Shown here piece after piece: positions 42,824 through 52,554 of a stretch of DNA of 64,000 nt; position 1 is the stretch's first letter, and every line of letters begins with the position of its first letter. The notes below the pieces were generated by a model that saw nothing but the letters and a program-made list of their open reading frames with translations, was not told the DNA's origin and ran no database searches. This DNA comes from Blastococcus sp. VKM Ac-2987 (GTDB taxonomy: Bacteria > Actinomycetota > Actinomycetes > Mycobacteriales > Geodermatophilaceae). The position numbers and the translations under genes were made by a program. The stretch lies in NCBI RefSeq assembly GCF_026967805.1, contig NZ_JAPVBG010000001.1:449143-513142 (forward strand), given 5' to 3'.

Positions 42824-44077
42824 TCAGCGGGTGTGCCCGGACCCCGTCACGACGTAGGTGGTGGAGGTCAGCTCGGGCAGGCCGAGCGGGCCGCGGGCGT
42901 GCAGCTTCTGGGTGGAGATGCCGATCTCGGCGCCGAAGCCGAACTCCCCGCCGTCGGTGAACCTGGTGGAGGCGTTGACCAGCACGGCGGCGGCGTCCAC
43001 CCCATCGGTGAAGTCGGCGATGGCGCGGGCGGAGTCGGCGACGATCGCCTCGGTGTGGCCGGTGCTCCACCGCGCGATGTGGTCGAGGGCCTGCGGCAGG
43101 TCGTCGACGATCCGCACCGCCATGTCCATCGACAGGTACTCGGTCGCCCAGTCCTCGTCGGTGGCCGGCACGACCGCGTCGTGGGCGGACCGGGCGGTGT
43201 CGTCGCCGTGCAGGGTGACGCCGGCGCCGGCCAGCGCGGCCAGCAGCCGCGGGAGGAAGGGCACGTCCTTGTGCACCAGCAGCGTCTCGGCGGAGTTGCA
43301 GACGCTCACCCGGTGGGTCTTGGAGTTGAGCACGACCGCCTCGGCGATCGCCGGATCCGCGGACGCGTCCACGTAGACGTGGCAGTTGCCCTCGCCCGTC
43401 TCGATGACCGGCACCCGGGACTCGCGCACGACCCGCTGGATCAGCGAGGCCCCACCGCGCGGGATCACCACGTCGACGTGCCCGCGGGCGCTCAGCAGCT
43501 CCCCCACCGAAGCCCGGTCGGCGGGCAGCAGCTCGACGAACCCGGCCGGCAGGCCGGCCTTCTCGCCGGCGTCGGTGAGGACGGCGATCAGCGCGGTGTT
43601 GGTCCGGAAGGCCGACGCGGAGCCGCGCAGCAGCGCCGCGTTGCCGCTCTTGAGGCAGAGCCCCGCCGCGTCGACGGTGACGTTGGGCCGGGCCTCGTAC
43701 ACGATGCCGACGACGCCGAGCGGCACGCGGACCTGCTTGAGCTCCAGGCCGTTGGCCAGCCGCGAGCCGCGGACGACGTCGCCCACCGGGTCGGGCAGCG
43801 CGACCAGCTGGCGCAGCGCGTCGGCGACCCCGGCCACGCGGGCGGGGTCCAGCCGGAGCCGGTCGAGGATCGCCTCGGGCGTGCCGTCGGCCCGTGCGGC
43901 GTCGACGTCGGCGGCGTTCGCGGCGAGGATCTCCTCGGTCCGCTCGACCAGCGCCTCGGCCATCGCCGTCAGCGCGGCGTCCTTGGTGTCGGTGGGCAGG
44001 GTGCGCAGCACCCGGGCGGCCGACCGCGCACGCAGCGCGGCGGCACCGATCAGCGGCAGGCCGGAGACGTCGGACAC
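42824..44077 (-). CDS. proA: Gamma-glutamyl phosphate reductase
   Basis: The 417-residue enzyme reduces glutamyl-5-phosphate to the semialdehyde in proline synthesis. Family stretches are [56 protein letters not shown] and the catalytic cysteine in [17 protein letters not shown]. It lies two genes downstream of proB, with a peptide deformylase gene between. It is probably cotranscribed from the obgE/proB side. Confidence 0.97.
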   Translation of the reverse strand: MSDVSGLPLIGAAALRARSAARVLRTLPTDTKDAALTAMAEALVERTEEILAANAADVDAARADGTPEAILDRLRLDPARVAGVADALRQLVALPDPVGDVVRGSRLANGLELKQVRVPLGVVGIVYEARPNVTVDAAGLCLKSGNAALLRGSASAFRTNTALIAVLTDAGEKAGLPAGFVELLPADRASVGELLSARGHVDVVIPRGGASLIQRVVRESRVPVIETGEGNCHVYVDASADPAIAEAVVLNSKTHRVSVCNSAETLLVHKDVPFLPRLLAALAGAGVTLHGDDTARSAHDAVVPATDEDWATEYLSMDMAVRIVDDLPQALDHIARWSTGHTEAIVADSARAIADFTDGVDAAAVLVNASTRFTDGGEFGFGAEIGISTQKLHARGPLGLPELTSTTYVVTGSGHTR

Positions 44078-44123
44078 GTCCGCGAGGGTACGCGGGGCCT
44101 ACGACGGAGCACGCCCGTCGGGC

Positions 44124-44606
44124 TCAGCGGTCGCGCAGGGCCCGCAGCGCCGCCTTCCGCGCGTCGCCGGTGAGCCGGTCGAGGAAGACCTTGCCGTCGA
44201 GGTGGTCGACCTCATGCTGCAGGCAGCGGGCCATCAGCCCCTCGCCCTCCAGCCGCAGCGGCTTGCCGTCGACGTCGAAGCCCTCGGCCACGCAGCGCAG
44301 GGCCCGGACCGTCGGCGCCCAGATCCCCGGTACCGACAGGCAGCCCTCGTCGCCGTCCTGGATCTCCTCGGACCGCTCGACGATGACGGGGTTGACCATG
44401 TGCCCGATGACGCCGTCGATGTTGTACGAGAAGGCGCGCACGTTCACGCCGATCTGCGGCGCGGCGACACCGGCCCGCCCGGGGTGGTCGACGGTGTCCT
44501 CGAGGTCGCGGACCAGCGCGGCCAGCCAGCCGTCGAAGGCCCGGACCGGGTCGGAAGGGGTGCGCAGCACGGGATCACCGAGCTCGCGGATGGGGCGGAT
44601 CGTCAC
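44124..44606 (-). CDS. def: Peptide deformylase
   Basis: The 160-residue metalloenzyme removes the formyl group from nascent N-terminal methionine. All three motifs are present: GVAAPQIGVN (GxGxAAxQxG-like), DEGCLSVPG with the metal cysteine, and CLQHEVDHLDG with two metal histidines and the catalytic glutamate. It is slightly short for type 1 PDF and may be one of several copies, as is usual in actinobacteria. Its position between proB and proA is unusual. Confidence 0.93.
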   Translation of the reverse strand: MTIRPIRELGDPVLRTPSDPVRAFDGWLAALVRDLEDTVDHPGRAGVAAPQIGVNVRAFSYNIDGVIGHMVNPVIVERSEEIQDGDEGCLSVPGIWAPTVRALRCVAEGFDVDGKPLRLEGEGLMARCLQHEVDHLDGKVFLDRLTGDARKAALRALRDR

Positions 44607-44636
44607 CCGGGCAGTGTCTCAGCCCGGCCACGGCGC

Positions 44637-45764
44637 TCAGCGCAGGCGTCCGACCAGCACCATCTCGTCGCGGTGCACGACCTCCCGGCGGTGCTCCGGC
44701 GGCAGGTCACCGGTCTTGCGGCCCAGGAGGGCGGGCATCTCGCGGGCGTCGTAGGCGACCAGCCCGCGGGCGACGACGACGCCGTCGGGACCGACCAGCT
44801 CGACCGGGTCGTCGGCGAGGAACTCCCCGGCGGTCCCGGTGATGCCGGCGGCCAGCAGCGAGGCGTGCCGGTCGCGGAGGGCGACGACCGCGCCCTCGTC
44901 GAGGATCAGCCGGCCCCGCGGGCGGCTGGCGTAGCGCAGCCAGAACTGCCGGGCGCTGGGCCGCTTGCCCATCGGGGCGAACAGCGTGCCCACGCGGTTG
45001 CCGGCCAGCGCGTCGCCGGCCTGCGGGGTGGAGGTGACGACGACGGGCACGCCGGCGTGCGCGGCGATGAAGGCGGCCTCCACCTTGGTCGCCATCCCCC
45101 CGGTGCCCACGCCGTTGCGGGTGGCCGACCCGAGGGTGACCGCCGCGAGGTCGGCGGGGTTTCGCACGGTGTCGACCAGCTGCGCGGGGCCGGTGCGCGG
45201 GTCGCCGTCGTAGACGCCGTCGACGTCGGAGAGCAGCACCAGCGCCCCGGCCTGCGCGACGTGCGCGACCAGCGCCGCCAGCCGGTCGTTGTCGCCGAAC
45301 CGGATCTCGTCGGTGGCGACCGTGTCGTTCTCGTTCACGATCGGCAGCACGCCGAGCGACAGCAGCCGCTCCACCGTCCGGTGGGCGTTGCGGTAGTGGC
45401 TGCGGCGGGTCAGGTCGTCGGCGGTGAGCAGCACCTGCCCGACGGTGATCCCGTGCCGGGCGAAGGCGTCGGCGTAGGTCTGCACCAGGCGGAGCTGACC
45501 GACGCTGGCCGCCGCCTGGGCGGTGGCGAGGTCGCGCGGGCGCCCGTCCAGCCCCAGCGGCGCGAGGCCGGCGGCGATCGCCCCCGAGGAGACGAGCACG
45601 ACCTCGCGGCCGGAGGCACGCACCTCGGCCAGCTCGTCGACCAGCGCGGTGAGCCGCTCGACGTCCAGGCCCCCGGGCAGGGTGGTCAGCGACGAGGAGC
45701 CGACCTTGACCACGACCCGCCCGGCCGCGGCGATCCCGGGACGGGCGGCGGCGAGGGCGGTCAC
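44637..45764 (-). CDS. proB: Glutamate 5-kinase with PUA domain
   Basis: The 375-residue enzyme phosphorylates glutamate in the first step of proline synthesis. The amino acid kinase domain shows [55 protein letters not shown] (two stretches) and [15 protein letters not shown]. The C-terminal PUA domain follows from about residue 280 ([15 protein letters not shown]). GTG/ATG overlap with obgE (4 bases) couples translation. Confidence 0.97.
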   Translation of the reverse strand: MTALAAARPGIAAAGRVVVKVGSSSLTTLPGGLDVERLTALVDELAEVRASGREVVLVSSGAIAAGLAPLGLDGRPRDLATAQAAASVGQLRLVQTYADAFARHGITVGQVLLTADDLTRRSHYRNAHRTVERLLSLGVLPIVNENDTVATDEIRFGDNDRLAALVAHVAQAGALVLLSDVDGVYDGDPRTGPAQLVDTVRNPADLAAVTLGSATRNGVGTGGMATKVEAAFIAAHAGVPVVVTSTPQAGDALAGNRVGTLFAPMGKRPSARQFWLRYASRPRGRLILDEGAVVALRDRHASLLAAGITGTAGEFLADDPVELVGPDGVVVARGLVAYDAREMPALLGRKTGDLPPEHRREVVHRDEMVLVGRLR

Positions 45765-47335
45765 CGGGAGCCGTCCGCGGGTCCGGTGCGGGCCTCGTCC
45801 TCCGCGCCCTGGCCGCCCTCGATGTCCTCGTCGTCGGCCGGGTCGTCGTCGACCGGCAGGTCCTCGAGGTCCTCGTCGGTCCAGCCGCCCTCGGACACCT
45901 CGAACGGCACCCGGCGGGCGCGCTTGGCGGCCAGCCGCTCGGAGGCGCCGATCCGCTCGTTGCTCTCCAGCCGGTTGTCGGTGCCGCGGCCGCCCAGGCC
46001 GGCGGACTCCTCGACGGTGAGGCTGCCGGCGGGCAGCGTCGGGGACCAGTCGAAGGTGACGTCGCCGATGGTGACGGCGTCGCCCTCGTGCGCACCGGCC
46101 TTGGCCAGCTCCACCTCGACGCCGAGCCGGTTGAGCCGGTCGGCGAGGAAGCCCACGGCCTCGTCGTTGGTGAAGTCGGTCTGGCGCACCCAGCGCTCGG
46201 GCTTGACGCCGCGCACGACGAAGGCGTCCGCATCGTCGGGGTCGCGCTCGACGGTGAAGCCGCTGTCGTCCACCGCGCGCGGGGTGAGGGTGACCCGCAC
46301 CGGCTCGGGTGCGGGCAGCGACGCCCGGTGCTCCTCGACGGCGGCGGCCAGCGCGTACCCGAAGGCGGCCAGCCCCTCCCCCGTCGCGGCGCTGACCGCG
46401 AACACCTGCAGCCCGCGCTCCTCAAGCGAGGTGCGCACCAGGTCGACCAGCTCCCGGCCGTCGGGGACGTCGATCTTGTTCAGCACGGCGATCCGCAGCC
46501 GGCCGACCAGGTCCAGCTCGTCGCCGCCGTACTCGGCGAGCTCGTGCTCCAGCGCCTCGATGTCGGTCTCGGGGTCGCGGCCGGGCTCCATCGTCGCCAT
46601 GTCGACGACGTGCACCAGCACGGCGCACCGCTCCACGTGGCGGAGGAACTGCAGGCCGAGGCCCTTGCCGGTGGACGCACCGGGGATGAGCCCGGGGACG
46701 TCGGCCATCGTGTAGACCGTGTCGCCCGAGCGGATCACGCCCAGGTTGGGCACCAGCGTGGTGAACGGGTAGTCGGCGATCTTCGGCCGGGCCGCGGACA
46801 TCGCCGCGACCAGCGAGGACTTGCCGGCCGACGGGTACCCGACCAGGCCGACGTCGGCGATGCTCTTGAGCTCGAGCACGGCGTCGAAGGCCTCGCCCGG
46901 CTCGCCGAGCAGCGCGAAGCCGGGGGCCTTGCGGCGGGCGTTGGCCAGCGCGGCGTTGCCCAGCCCGCCCTTGCCCCCGTGGGCGAGGACGACGCGGGTG
47001 CCGGCGCCGACGAGGTCGGCGATGACCCGGCCGTCGGGGGTGCTCACGACGGTGCCCTCGGGCACCCGGAGCACGCGCTCCTCCCCGCGGGCACCGTGCC
47101 GGTTGCTGCCCGCGCCGGGGCGGCCGTTGGCCGCCTTCTGGTGCGGCCGGTGGTGGAAGTCGAGCAGGGTGTGCACGTTGGGGTCGACCTCGAGGACGAC
47201 GTCGCCGCCGTCCCCGCCGTTGCCCCCGTCGGGCCCACCGAGCGGCTTGTACTTCTCGCGGTGCACCGAGGACACGCCGTGCCCGCCGTTACCGGCGGCG
47301 ACGTGGACGGTGACGCGGTCGACGAAAGCGGCCAT
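45761..47335 (-). CDS. obgE: GTPase ObgE/CgtA
   Basis: The 524-residue ribosome-assembly and stress GTPase has a Gly-rich Obg domain (1-158, [19 protein letters not shown]), a G domain ([20 protein letters not shown], switch [27 protein letters not shown]) and an OCT domain near 360-440 ([20 protein letters not shown]). An acidic tail of about 70 residues ends it, longer than in E. coli (390 residues total). It starts after the rpmA terminator, in the classic rplU-rpmA-obgE order. Confidence 0.97.
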   Translation of the reverse strand: MAAFVDRVTVHVAAGNGGHGVSSVHREKYKPLGGPDGGNGGDGGDVVLEVDPNVHTLLDFHHRPHQKAANGRPGAGSNRHGARGEERVLRVPEGTVVSTPDGRVIADLVGAGTRVVLAHGGKGGLGNAALANARRKAPGFALLGEPGEAFDAVLELKSIADVGLVGYPSAGKSSLVAAMSAARPKIADYPFTTLVPNLGVIRSGDTVYTMADVPGLIPGASTGKGLGLQFLRHVERCAVLVHVVDMATMEPGRDPETDIEALEHELAEYGGDELDLVGRLRIAVLNKIDVPDGRELVDLVRTSLEERGLQVFAVSAATGEGLAAFGYALAAAVEEHRASLPAPEPVRVTLTPRAVDDSGFTVERDPDDADAFVVRGVKPERWVRQTDFTNDEAVGFLADRLNRLGVEVELAKAGAHEGDAVTIGDVTFDWSPTLPAGSLTVEESAGLGGRGTDNRLESNERIGASERLAAKRARRVPFEVSEGGWTDEDLEDLPVDDDPADDEDIEGGQGAEDEARTGPADGSR

Positions 47336-47387
47336 GTGATCCGAGCGGACCGGGGTCCGCGCCGCCTCCTACCTACCTGTCAAGCGC

Positions 47388-47423
47388 CACGAGCGCACGG
47401 GCCGGTCGGCCCGTGCGCTCGTG
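47388..47423 (-). terminator. Perfect 16-bp hairpin after rpmA
   Basis: CACGAGCGCACGGGCC and its exact inverse flank loop GGTC. It begins 21 bases after the rpmA stop on the minus strand and ends about 50 bases before the obgE start, so it partly separates the ribosomal protein genes from obgE. Confidence 0.85.
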
Positions 47424-47443
47424 AGCGGAACTGCTACTGGGGA

Positions 47444-47701
47444 TCAGACCTCGACCGCGGTGATGGAGACGGTCTTGCGTCCCCGCCGCGTGCCGAAGGT
47501 GACCGAGCCGGGCGCGAGCGCGAACAGCGTGTCGTCGCCGCCGCGGCCGACGCCGAGGCCCGGGTGGAAGTGGGTCCCGCGCTGGCGGACGATGATCTCG
47601 CCGGCCTTCACGACCTGTCCACCGAAGCGCTTGACGCCGAGGCGCTGCGCGTTCGAGTCGCGGCCGTTGCGGGAGGACGAGGCGCCCTTCTTGTGTGCCA
47701 T
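47444..47701 (-). CDS. rpmA: 50S ribosomal protein L27
   Basis: The 85-residue protein begins [20 protein letters not shown], the mature L27 N-terminus that reaches the peptidyl transferase centre, with no cleavable extension. It continues [24 protein letters not shown]. It follows rplU by 7 bases and is cotranscribed with it. Confidence 0.98.
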   Translation of the reverse strand: MAHKKGASSSRNGRDSNAQRLGVKRFGGQVVKAGEIIVRQRGTHFHPGLGVGRGGDDTLFALAPGSVTFGTRRGRKTVSITAVEV

Positions 47702-47708
47702 GTCGGCG

Positions 47709-48020
47709 TCAGCCCTTCGAGATGTCGCGGACCACGACGCTGGTCAGGGGCTGACGGTGCCCCTGCCGCTTGTGGTACCCGGTCTTGTTCTTGAACTTGT
47801 GGATGTGGATCTTCGGACCCTTGCCGTGCTCGACGATCTCACCGGTCACGGTCACCTTGGCCAGCGCCGCCGCGTCGCTGGTGACGGTGTCCCCGTCGAC
47901 CAGCAGGATGGCCGGGAGGGCGACCGAGTCGCCCGCCGCACCCTGCAGGCGGTTGATCGTGAACGTGTCGCCCACGGCCACCTTGTGCTGGCTGCCACCG
48001 GCCTTCACCACTGCGTACAC
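47709..48020 (-). CDS. rplU: 50S ribosomal protein L21
   Basis: The 103-residue protein starts [20 protein letters not shown] and ends with the L21 signature [20 protein letters not shown]. Two GTGs are adjacent. The second (48020) is preferred because AGGAG is then 6 bases away and L21 proteins start MYAxVK. It is the first gene of the L21-L27 operon. A TACGCT hexamer near 48170 on the minus strand is a possible -10. Confidence 0.97.
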   Translation of the reverse strand: MYAVVKAGGSQHKVAVGDTFTINRLQGAAGDSVALPAILLVDGDTVTSDAAALAKVTVTGEIVEHGKGPKIHIHKFKNKTGYHKRQGHRQPLTSVVVRDISKG

Positions 48021-48205
48021 CACTGACTCCTCGTTCGCTTCTTCACGTCAAGCTCTGTGTCCGGCGCGCACGACCGGAACGGGCGCCGGGTGCTTGGACG
48101 AGTTGCCCACACCCTCCCGGCGGCACCCGGAGGCGCCTGCGCGGTGGCGCAGCAACCCGTCCAGCGTACCCGAGGTCGGTCGACGGGTCGACGTGCCCCC
48201 GGGCA

Positions 48206-48232
48206 CCCCCTCCCCGCACGGCGGGGAGGGGG
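48206..48232 (-). terminator. rne terminator hairpin
   Basis: CCCCCTCCCCGC and GCGGGGAGGGGG form a perfect 12-bp stem with loop ACG, starting 9 bases after the rne stop on the minus strand. No U-tract follows. The roughly 185 bases from here to rplU hold the L21 leader and no gene. Confidence 0.8.
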
Positions 48233-48240
48233 GTCGGTCC

Positions 48241-51200
48241 TCAGGCGGGCGGGCCCGCCGGGCGGCTGGCGGCCCGGCGGCGGCGCGGCCGGGACGGAGC
48301 CGCGGGCGGCTCCCCGTCGCCCGCCGACGGGTCCGCGGGCGGCTGCCCGTCGGCCTGCGCCCCGGAGTCGGCGGCGTGCGCCACCCCACCGGGGACGACG
48401 TCGGCGGCCGTCGTGGCCGGGGTGATCGGCATCGCGTCCTGCTCCGGCGCCTCGACCGCGCCGACCTCGCCGGCCGGCAGCACGTCGTCGAAGTCGAGCT
48501 CCGCCGTCGGCACCGGGACCGGCGCGGTCTCGGGCAGCGGCTGGACCATCGTGACCGGCGGGTCGAGCCGCTGCGCGGGCGTCATCGCCGCGGCCTCGTC
48601 CGTCCCGGCCGGGGCCTCCGGCTCGGTCTCCGACGACCCGGGCTCCGACGACGCGGCAGCCGCCACCGGGGCGATGTCCTCCACCGTCTCGGCCGAGCCG
48701 TCCGCCACCGGCTCCCCCGCGGGCGCGTCCTCGTCGGGGCGGGCGCCGGACAGCACGGCGGCGTCCTCGGCGGCACGCTCCTCGCCGGACTGCCCGCGGT
48801 TGCGGCGGCCACGGCCGCGGCGTCCCCCGCTGCGGCCGCCCTCGGTAGCCTCGCCGTTCCCGGCCGGCGCCTCGGCTGCAGCCGGCTGGGCGGTCTCCTC
48901 GGCCTCCGCGGCGGGGGCCTCCGGAGCAGGAGCTTCCTTGGCGGGGGCGTCCTTGCCGCCGCCGCGGTTGCGCCCGTTCCCGGAGTCCCGGCCACCGGGA
49001 TCCTTGCCGCCGCCGCCGCCACCGCCGGAAGCGTTGCCGGGGGCATTGCCGCCCGGGCCGCCGCCCCGGCGCTTCTCGTCCACCGGGTCGAGGTGCACGA
49101 GGATCCCGCGCCCGCGGCAGTGCTCGCAGGACTCGGAGAAGACCTCCAGCAGGCCCTGCCCTACGCGCTTGCGGGTCATCTGCACCAGGCCCAGCGAGGT
49201 GACCTCGGCGACCTGGTGCTTGGTGCGGTCGCGGCCCAGGCACTCGGTCAGCCGCCGCAGCACGAGGTCGCGGTTGCTCTCCAGCACCATGTCGATGAAG
49301 TCGATGACGATGATGCCGCCGATGTCGCGCAGCCGGAGCTGGCGGACGATCTCCTCGGCCGCCTCCATGTTGTTGCGCGTCACGGTCTGCTCGAGGTTGC
49401 CGCCCGAGCCGGTGAACTTCCCGGTGTTGACGTCGACCACGGTCATGGCCTCGGTCCGGTCGATCACCAGCGAGCCACCCGAGGGCAGCCACACCTTGCG
49501 GTCCAGCGCCTTGGTCAGCTGCTCGTCGATCCGCAGGTCGTGGAAGACGTCGCCCTGGCCGGTGTAGCGGGCGAGCCGCTCGGTGAGCTCGGGGCTGACG
49601 TGCGCGACGTAGGCCTCGACGGTGTCCCAGGCGTCGTCGCCCTGGACCACGAGCTCCTTGAAGTCCTCGTTGAAGACGTCGCGGATCACCCGGATGGCCA
49701 GGTCCGGCTCGCCGTAGAGCAGCGTCGGCGCGTTCGACGTCGACTCGGACTTCTGCTTGATGACGTCCCACTGCGCCTTCAGCCGGTTGACGTCGCGGGT
49801 GAGCTCCTCCTCCGAGGCGCCCTCCGCGGCGGTCCGGATGATCACGCCGGCGTCGTCGGGGACGATCCGCTTGAGGAGGTCCTTGAGCCGCTGCCGCTCG
49901 GTGTCGGGGAGCTTGCGGCTGATCCCGGTCATCGAGCCACCGGGCACGTAGACCAGGAAGCGGCCGGGCAGGTTGATCTGCTGGGTCAGCCGGGCGCCCT
50001 TGTGGCCGATCGGGTCCTTGGTGACCTGCACCAGGATCTTGTCGCCTGACTTGAACGCCTGCTCGATGGAGCGCTGCTTGCCGGAGAGCCCGGCGGCGTC
50101 CCAGTTCACCTCACCGGCGTAGACGACGGCGTTGCGGCCCTTCCCGATGTCGACGAACGCCGCCTCCATGCTGGGCAGCACGTTCTGCACCCGGCCGAGG
50201 TAGACGTTGCCGGCGAAGGACGTCGCCTGCGCCTGGGTCACGTAGTGCTCGACGAGGACGTCGTCCTCGAGGACGGCGATCTGGGTCCGCTCGCCGCGCT
50301 GCCGGATGACCATCTTCCGGTCGACGGCCTCGCGGCGGGCGAGGAACTCCGACTCGGTCAGGATCGGCTGGCGGCGGCGCCCGGTGTCCCGGCCGTCCCG
50401 GCGGCGCTGGCGCTTGGCCTCGAGCCGGGTGGAGCCGGCGATGCCGCGGACGTCGTCGTCGCTGGTGCTGCGGCCGTTGCGGCCGGCCCGCTCCGGGCGG
50501 TCGTCGTCGTCGGTGTCGTCGGAGGAGTCCTCGGCACCGGAGCTGCCGCTGCGACGGCGGCGACGGCGGCGACGCCGGGTGCCCGACCCGGTCGAGCCCT
50601 CGTCCTCGTTCTCGTCCTCGCTGTCGGACGGTTCGTCGGCGGTGTCGGTGTCCTCGTCGTCGTCGCTCTCGGCGCCGGCGCGCTCGGGCGCGTCCTCGTC
50701 GTCGGCGTCGGCGGAGTCCTCGCCGCTGCGGCCACGGCCCCGGCCACGCCGGCCGCGACGGCGACGCCGGCTGGCCGAGGAGCCGTTGCCGTCGCTGTCC
50801 TCGCCCGACTCGTCGCTGTCGTCGGTGTCCTCGGTCGGCTCGTCCTCGGCGACGTCCTCGACGGGCGCCGGCTGCTCCTCGGCCGACCGGCGGCGCGAGC
50901 GGCTGCGGCGCGAGCGGGGCGCCTCGTCCGTGGTCTCGTCAGCGCTGTCGCGGTCGGCGCTGCGCTCCTCGAGCACCTCGGGGTCGGGCGACTCCGCCGG
51001 ACGGCGGCTGCGCCGGCGCGGCGCCGGCGGGGCGTCGACGGGCGGGGCCATGAAGCTGATGAAGGCCGGGACCGGGGCCGCGGGTGCGGGGGGCGCGGCC
51101 TCGGCCGGATCGGGGGCGGCCGCGCCGGCCGGCCGGGTCGCCCGGCGGCGGGGGCGGGCGACGACGGCGGTGGGCTCCGGGGAGCTGAACTGGGCGCCGA

Positions 51201-51468
51201 ACCGGGAGGCAGCGGACTCCTCGGCCTCGTCGGCGTCCGGCTCGTCGGCCGGTGCCGGCTGCTCGGCGTCCTCGGCCGGCTGCTCGGCGTCCTCGGCCGG
51301 CTGCTCGGCGTCCTCGGCCGGCTGCTCGGCGTCCTCGGCGGGCGCCCCCTCGTCGGGGGTGACCGGCATGCCGGTCGCCTCGGCCTCGGCGGGCTGCGGT
51401 GTGCCCGCCGGGACCCCGGTTCCCTGGGTCTCGTCGGTCTCGGTGGTCGGGTGGTCGGTGTCAGCCAC
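48241..51468 (-). CDS. rne: Ribonuclease E/G
   Basis: The 1075-residue endonuclease for mRNA decay and rRNA processing has an acidic disordered N-terminus (about 1-380, with four AEDAEQP repeats). The S1 domain and RNase E core follow (GRVQNVLPSMEAAFVDIGKG, IIRTAAEGA). Catalytic aspartates lie in VVDVNTGKFTGSG and VIDFIDMVLESNR, and the zinc-link is CEHCRGRG. A low-complexity C-terminus of about 270 residues ends it. As in other actinobacteria the catalytic core is central. GTG 51468 gives MADTDHPTTETDE. The long leader and position upstream of rplU-rpmA suit the known neighbourhood. Confidence 0.96.
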   Translation of the reverse strand: MADTDHPTTETDETQGTGVPAGTPQPAEAEATGMPVTPDEGAPAEDAEQPAEDAEQPAEDAEQPAEDAEQPAPADEPDADEAEESAASRFGAQFSSPEPTAVVARPRRRATRPAGAAAPDPAEAAPPAPAAPVPAFISFMAPPVDAPPAPRRRSRRPAESPDPEVLEERSADRDSADETTDEAPRSRRSRSRRRSAEEQPAPVEDVAEDEPTEDTDDSDESGEDSDGNGSSASRRRRRGRRGRGRGRSGEDSADADDEDAPERAGAESDDDEDTDTADEPSDSEDENEDEGSTGSGTRRRRRRRRRSGSSGAEDSSDDTDDDDRPERAGRNGRSTSDDDVRGIAGSTRLEAKRQRRRDGRDTGRRRQPILTESEFLARREAVDRKMVIRQRGERTQIAVLEDDVLVEHYVTQAQATSFAGNVYLGRVQNVLPSMEAAFVDIGKGRNAVVYAGEVNWDAAGLSGKQRSIEQAFKSGDKILVQVTKDPIGHKGARLTQQINLPGRFLVYVPGGSMTGISRKLPDTERQRLKDLLKRIVPDDAGVIIRTAAEGASEEELTRDVNRLKAQWDVIKQKSESTSNAPTLLYGEPDLAIRVIRDVFNEDFKELVVQGDDAWDTVEAYVAHVSPELTERLARYTGQGDVFHDLRIDEQLTKALDRKVWLPSGGSLVIDRTEAMTVVDVNTGKFTGSGGNLEQTVTRNNMEAAEEIVRQLRLRDIGGIIVIDFIDMVLESNRDLVLRRLTECLGRDRTKHQVAEVTSLGLVQMTRKRVGQGLLEVFSESCEHCRGRGILVHLDPVDEKRRGGGPGGNAPGNASGGGGGGGKDPGGRDSGNGRNRGGGKDAPAKEAPAPEAPAAEAEETAQPAAAEAPAGNGEATEGGRSGGRRGRGRRNRGQSGEERAAEDAAVLSGARPDEDAPAGEPVADGSAETVEDIAPVAAAASSEPGSSETEPEAPAGTDEAAAMTPAQRLDPPVTMVQPLPETAPVPVPTAELDFDDVLPAGEVGAVEAPEQDAMPITPATTAADVVPGGVAHAADSGAQADGQPPADPSAGDGEPPAAPSRPRRRRAASRPAGPPA
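51257..51340 (-). repeat. rne: Four tandem 21-bp repeats in rne
   Basis: GGCTGCTCGGCGTCCTCGGCC occurs four times head to tail (51257, 51278, 51299, 51320), with only the last base of the final copy changed. Each encodes the acidic heptad AEDAEQP in the disordered N-terminus. Near-identity at DNA level indicates recent expansion. Confidence 0.93.
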
Positions 51469-51786
51469 GAGGGCTCTCGCCTCCTCATGTGCTCCCGGGC
51501 GCCAAGTGCTGGCGGCCGCGCAGGAGCACGGGGTTGGGGCGGGGCGGGCTGCCGCGCTGGGTACGGCGGACTGGCTCGCCCTGCGAAGTCTGTGGGCGGC
51601 TCCCGCGCGACGGTTGCCGCGGCGGGGAGCCGGACTGCGGTGGTGCCCGCGCCCGGTGACGCCGGACTGCGGTGGTGCGGGTGGTGCGGTGGTCTGCGTC
51701 GTCCGGGTCGGGGTGACCTGGAGCGGGTGCGTCACGTCTGGCAGCCGTGTCGCTGCGACGGCGCGGGCCCCGGGAGGCTCCGTCGG
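51469..51786. other. 318-bp rne leader/promoter region
   Basis: No gene is supported here. It should contain the rne promoter and 5' leader (minus strand), and rne leaders are autoregulatory in E. coli. An 18-bp direct repeat, GCCGGACTGCGGTGGTGC, occurs at 51629-51646 and again at 51661-51678. More GGTGGTGC-like runs follow. I could not identify a convincing -10/-35 pair. Confidence 0.5.
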
Positions 51787-52554
51787 TCAGACCGCTGCGT
51801 GTTCTCCCGGTACGGGAGCGCGCGCCGCGCGGTCGGGTCCGAGCGGATCGGCCACGGTCCCGGTGTCGTCGAGCCGGCCCTGCGCCTCACGCACGGCCCG
51901 GGGGGGCAACGGCGGGCGCAGGTCGGCGACGGCAGCCAGGGCGGCCAACACGTCGTCGGGTCGTACAGCGGGCGTCACCTGCCGGACGACCATGTGCAGT
52001 ATGGCACAACCTGCCTCTCCGGACGCCGATGCACCGGCCACGGCGGGGCGTGCGTCGATGTCCTTGAGCCCGTTCTTCGTCCGCTTCGCGACGGTGACGA
52101 CCTCGCTGGCGAGGAACTTCTCCACGGCCGGCTGCAGGTCCGCGAGCGCGACGCCGGGCAGCTCGACCCGCCACACCGAGGTGTCGATCCGCTCGGCCAA
52201 CGAGCCGGTCCCCTCCTGCGCCTCCACGACCTCCAGGACGGCGACGTCGTCCGGCAGGGCGGCGTCCAAGGCAGCCCGCACCGCGTCGGGGTCGCAGCGG
52301 ATCGCGACGCCGATCTCCAGGTACTCCGCCTCGCTGGCCGCCCCGGTGGGCGCCGCGCCGATGTAGGAGATCTTCGGGTGCGGGCTGAACCCGGCGGAAA
52401 ACGCCATGGGCACCTGCGCCCGGCGCAGCGCCCGCTCCAGGGCACGCGCCAGGTCGCGGTGGGAGGCGAACCGGAGCCGGCCCCGCTTGGCGTAGCGGAT
52501 GCGCAGCTTCTGCACGGTGGGCGGCGGCGGCGGGCCCTCGGGCTGGCGGGCCAT
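51787..52554 (-). CDS. DUF2344 / TIGR03936-type radical SAM-linked protein
   Basis: The 255-residue protein reads KLRIRYAKRGRLRFASHRDLARALERAL, then AFSAGFSPHPKISYIGAAP and AEYLEIGVAI. In many bacteria this domain is fused to or follows the B12-type radical SAM protein encoded next to it. Both flank rne and rplU. The function is thought to be RNA-related but is unestablished. The start shares one base with the upstream stop (TGATG), indicating obligatory coupling. Confidence 0.9.
   Translation of the reverse strand: MARQPEGPPPPPTVQKLRIRYAKRGRLRFASHRDLARALERALRRAQVPMAFSAGFSPHPKISYIGAAPTGAASEAEYLEIGVAIRCDPDAVRAALDAALPDDVAVLEVVEAQEGTGSLAERIDTSVWRVELPGVALADLQPAVEKFLASEVVTVAKRTKNGLKDIDARPAVAGASASGEAGCAILHMVVRQVTPAVRPDDVLAALAAVADLRPPLPPRAVREAQGRLDDTGTVADPLGPDRAARAPVPGEHAAV

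Noticed and set aside
51257-51340. Tandem 21-bp repeats as a CRISPR-like array
   Set aside because: The repeats are contiguous without spacers, in frame within rne, and encode a protein heptad. No cas genes are present.
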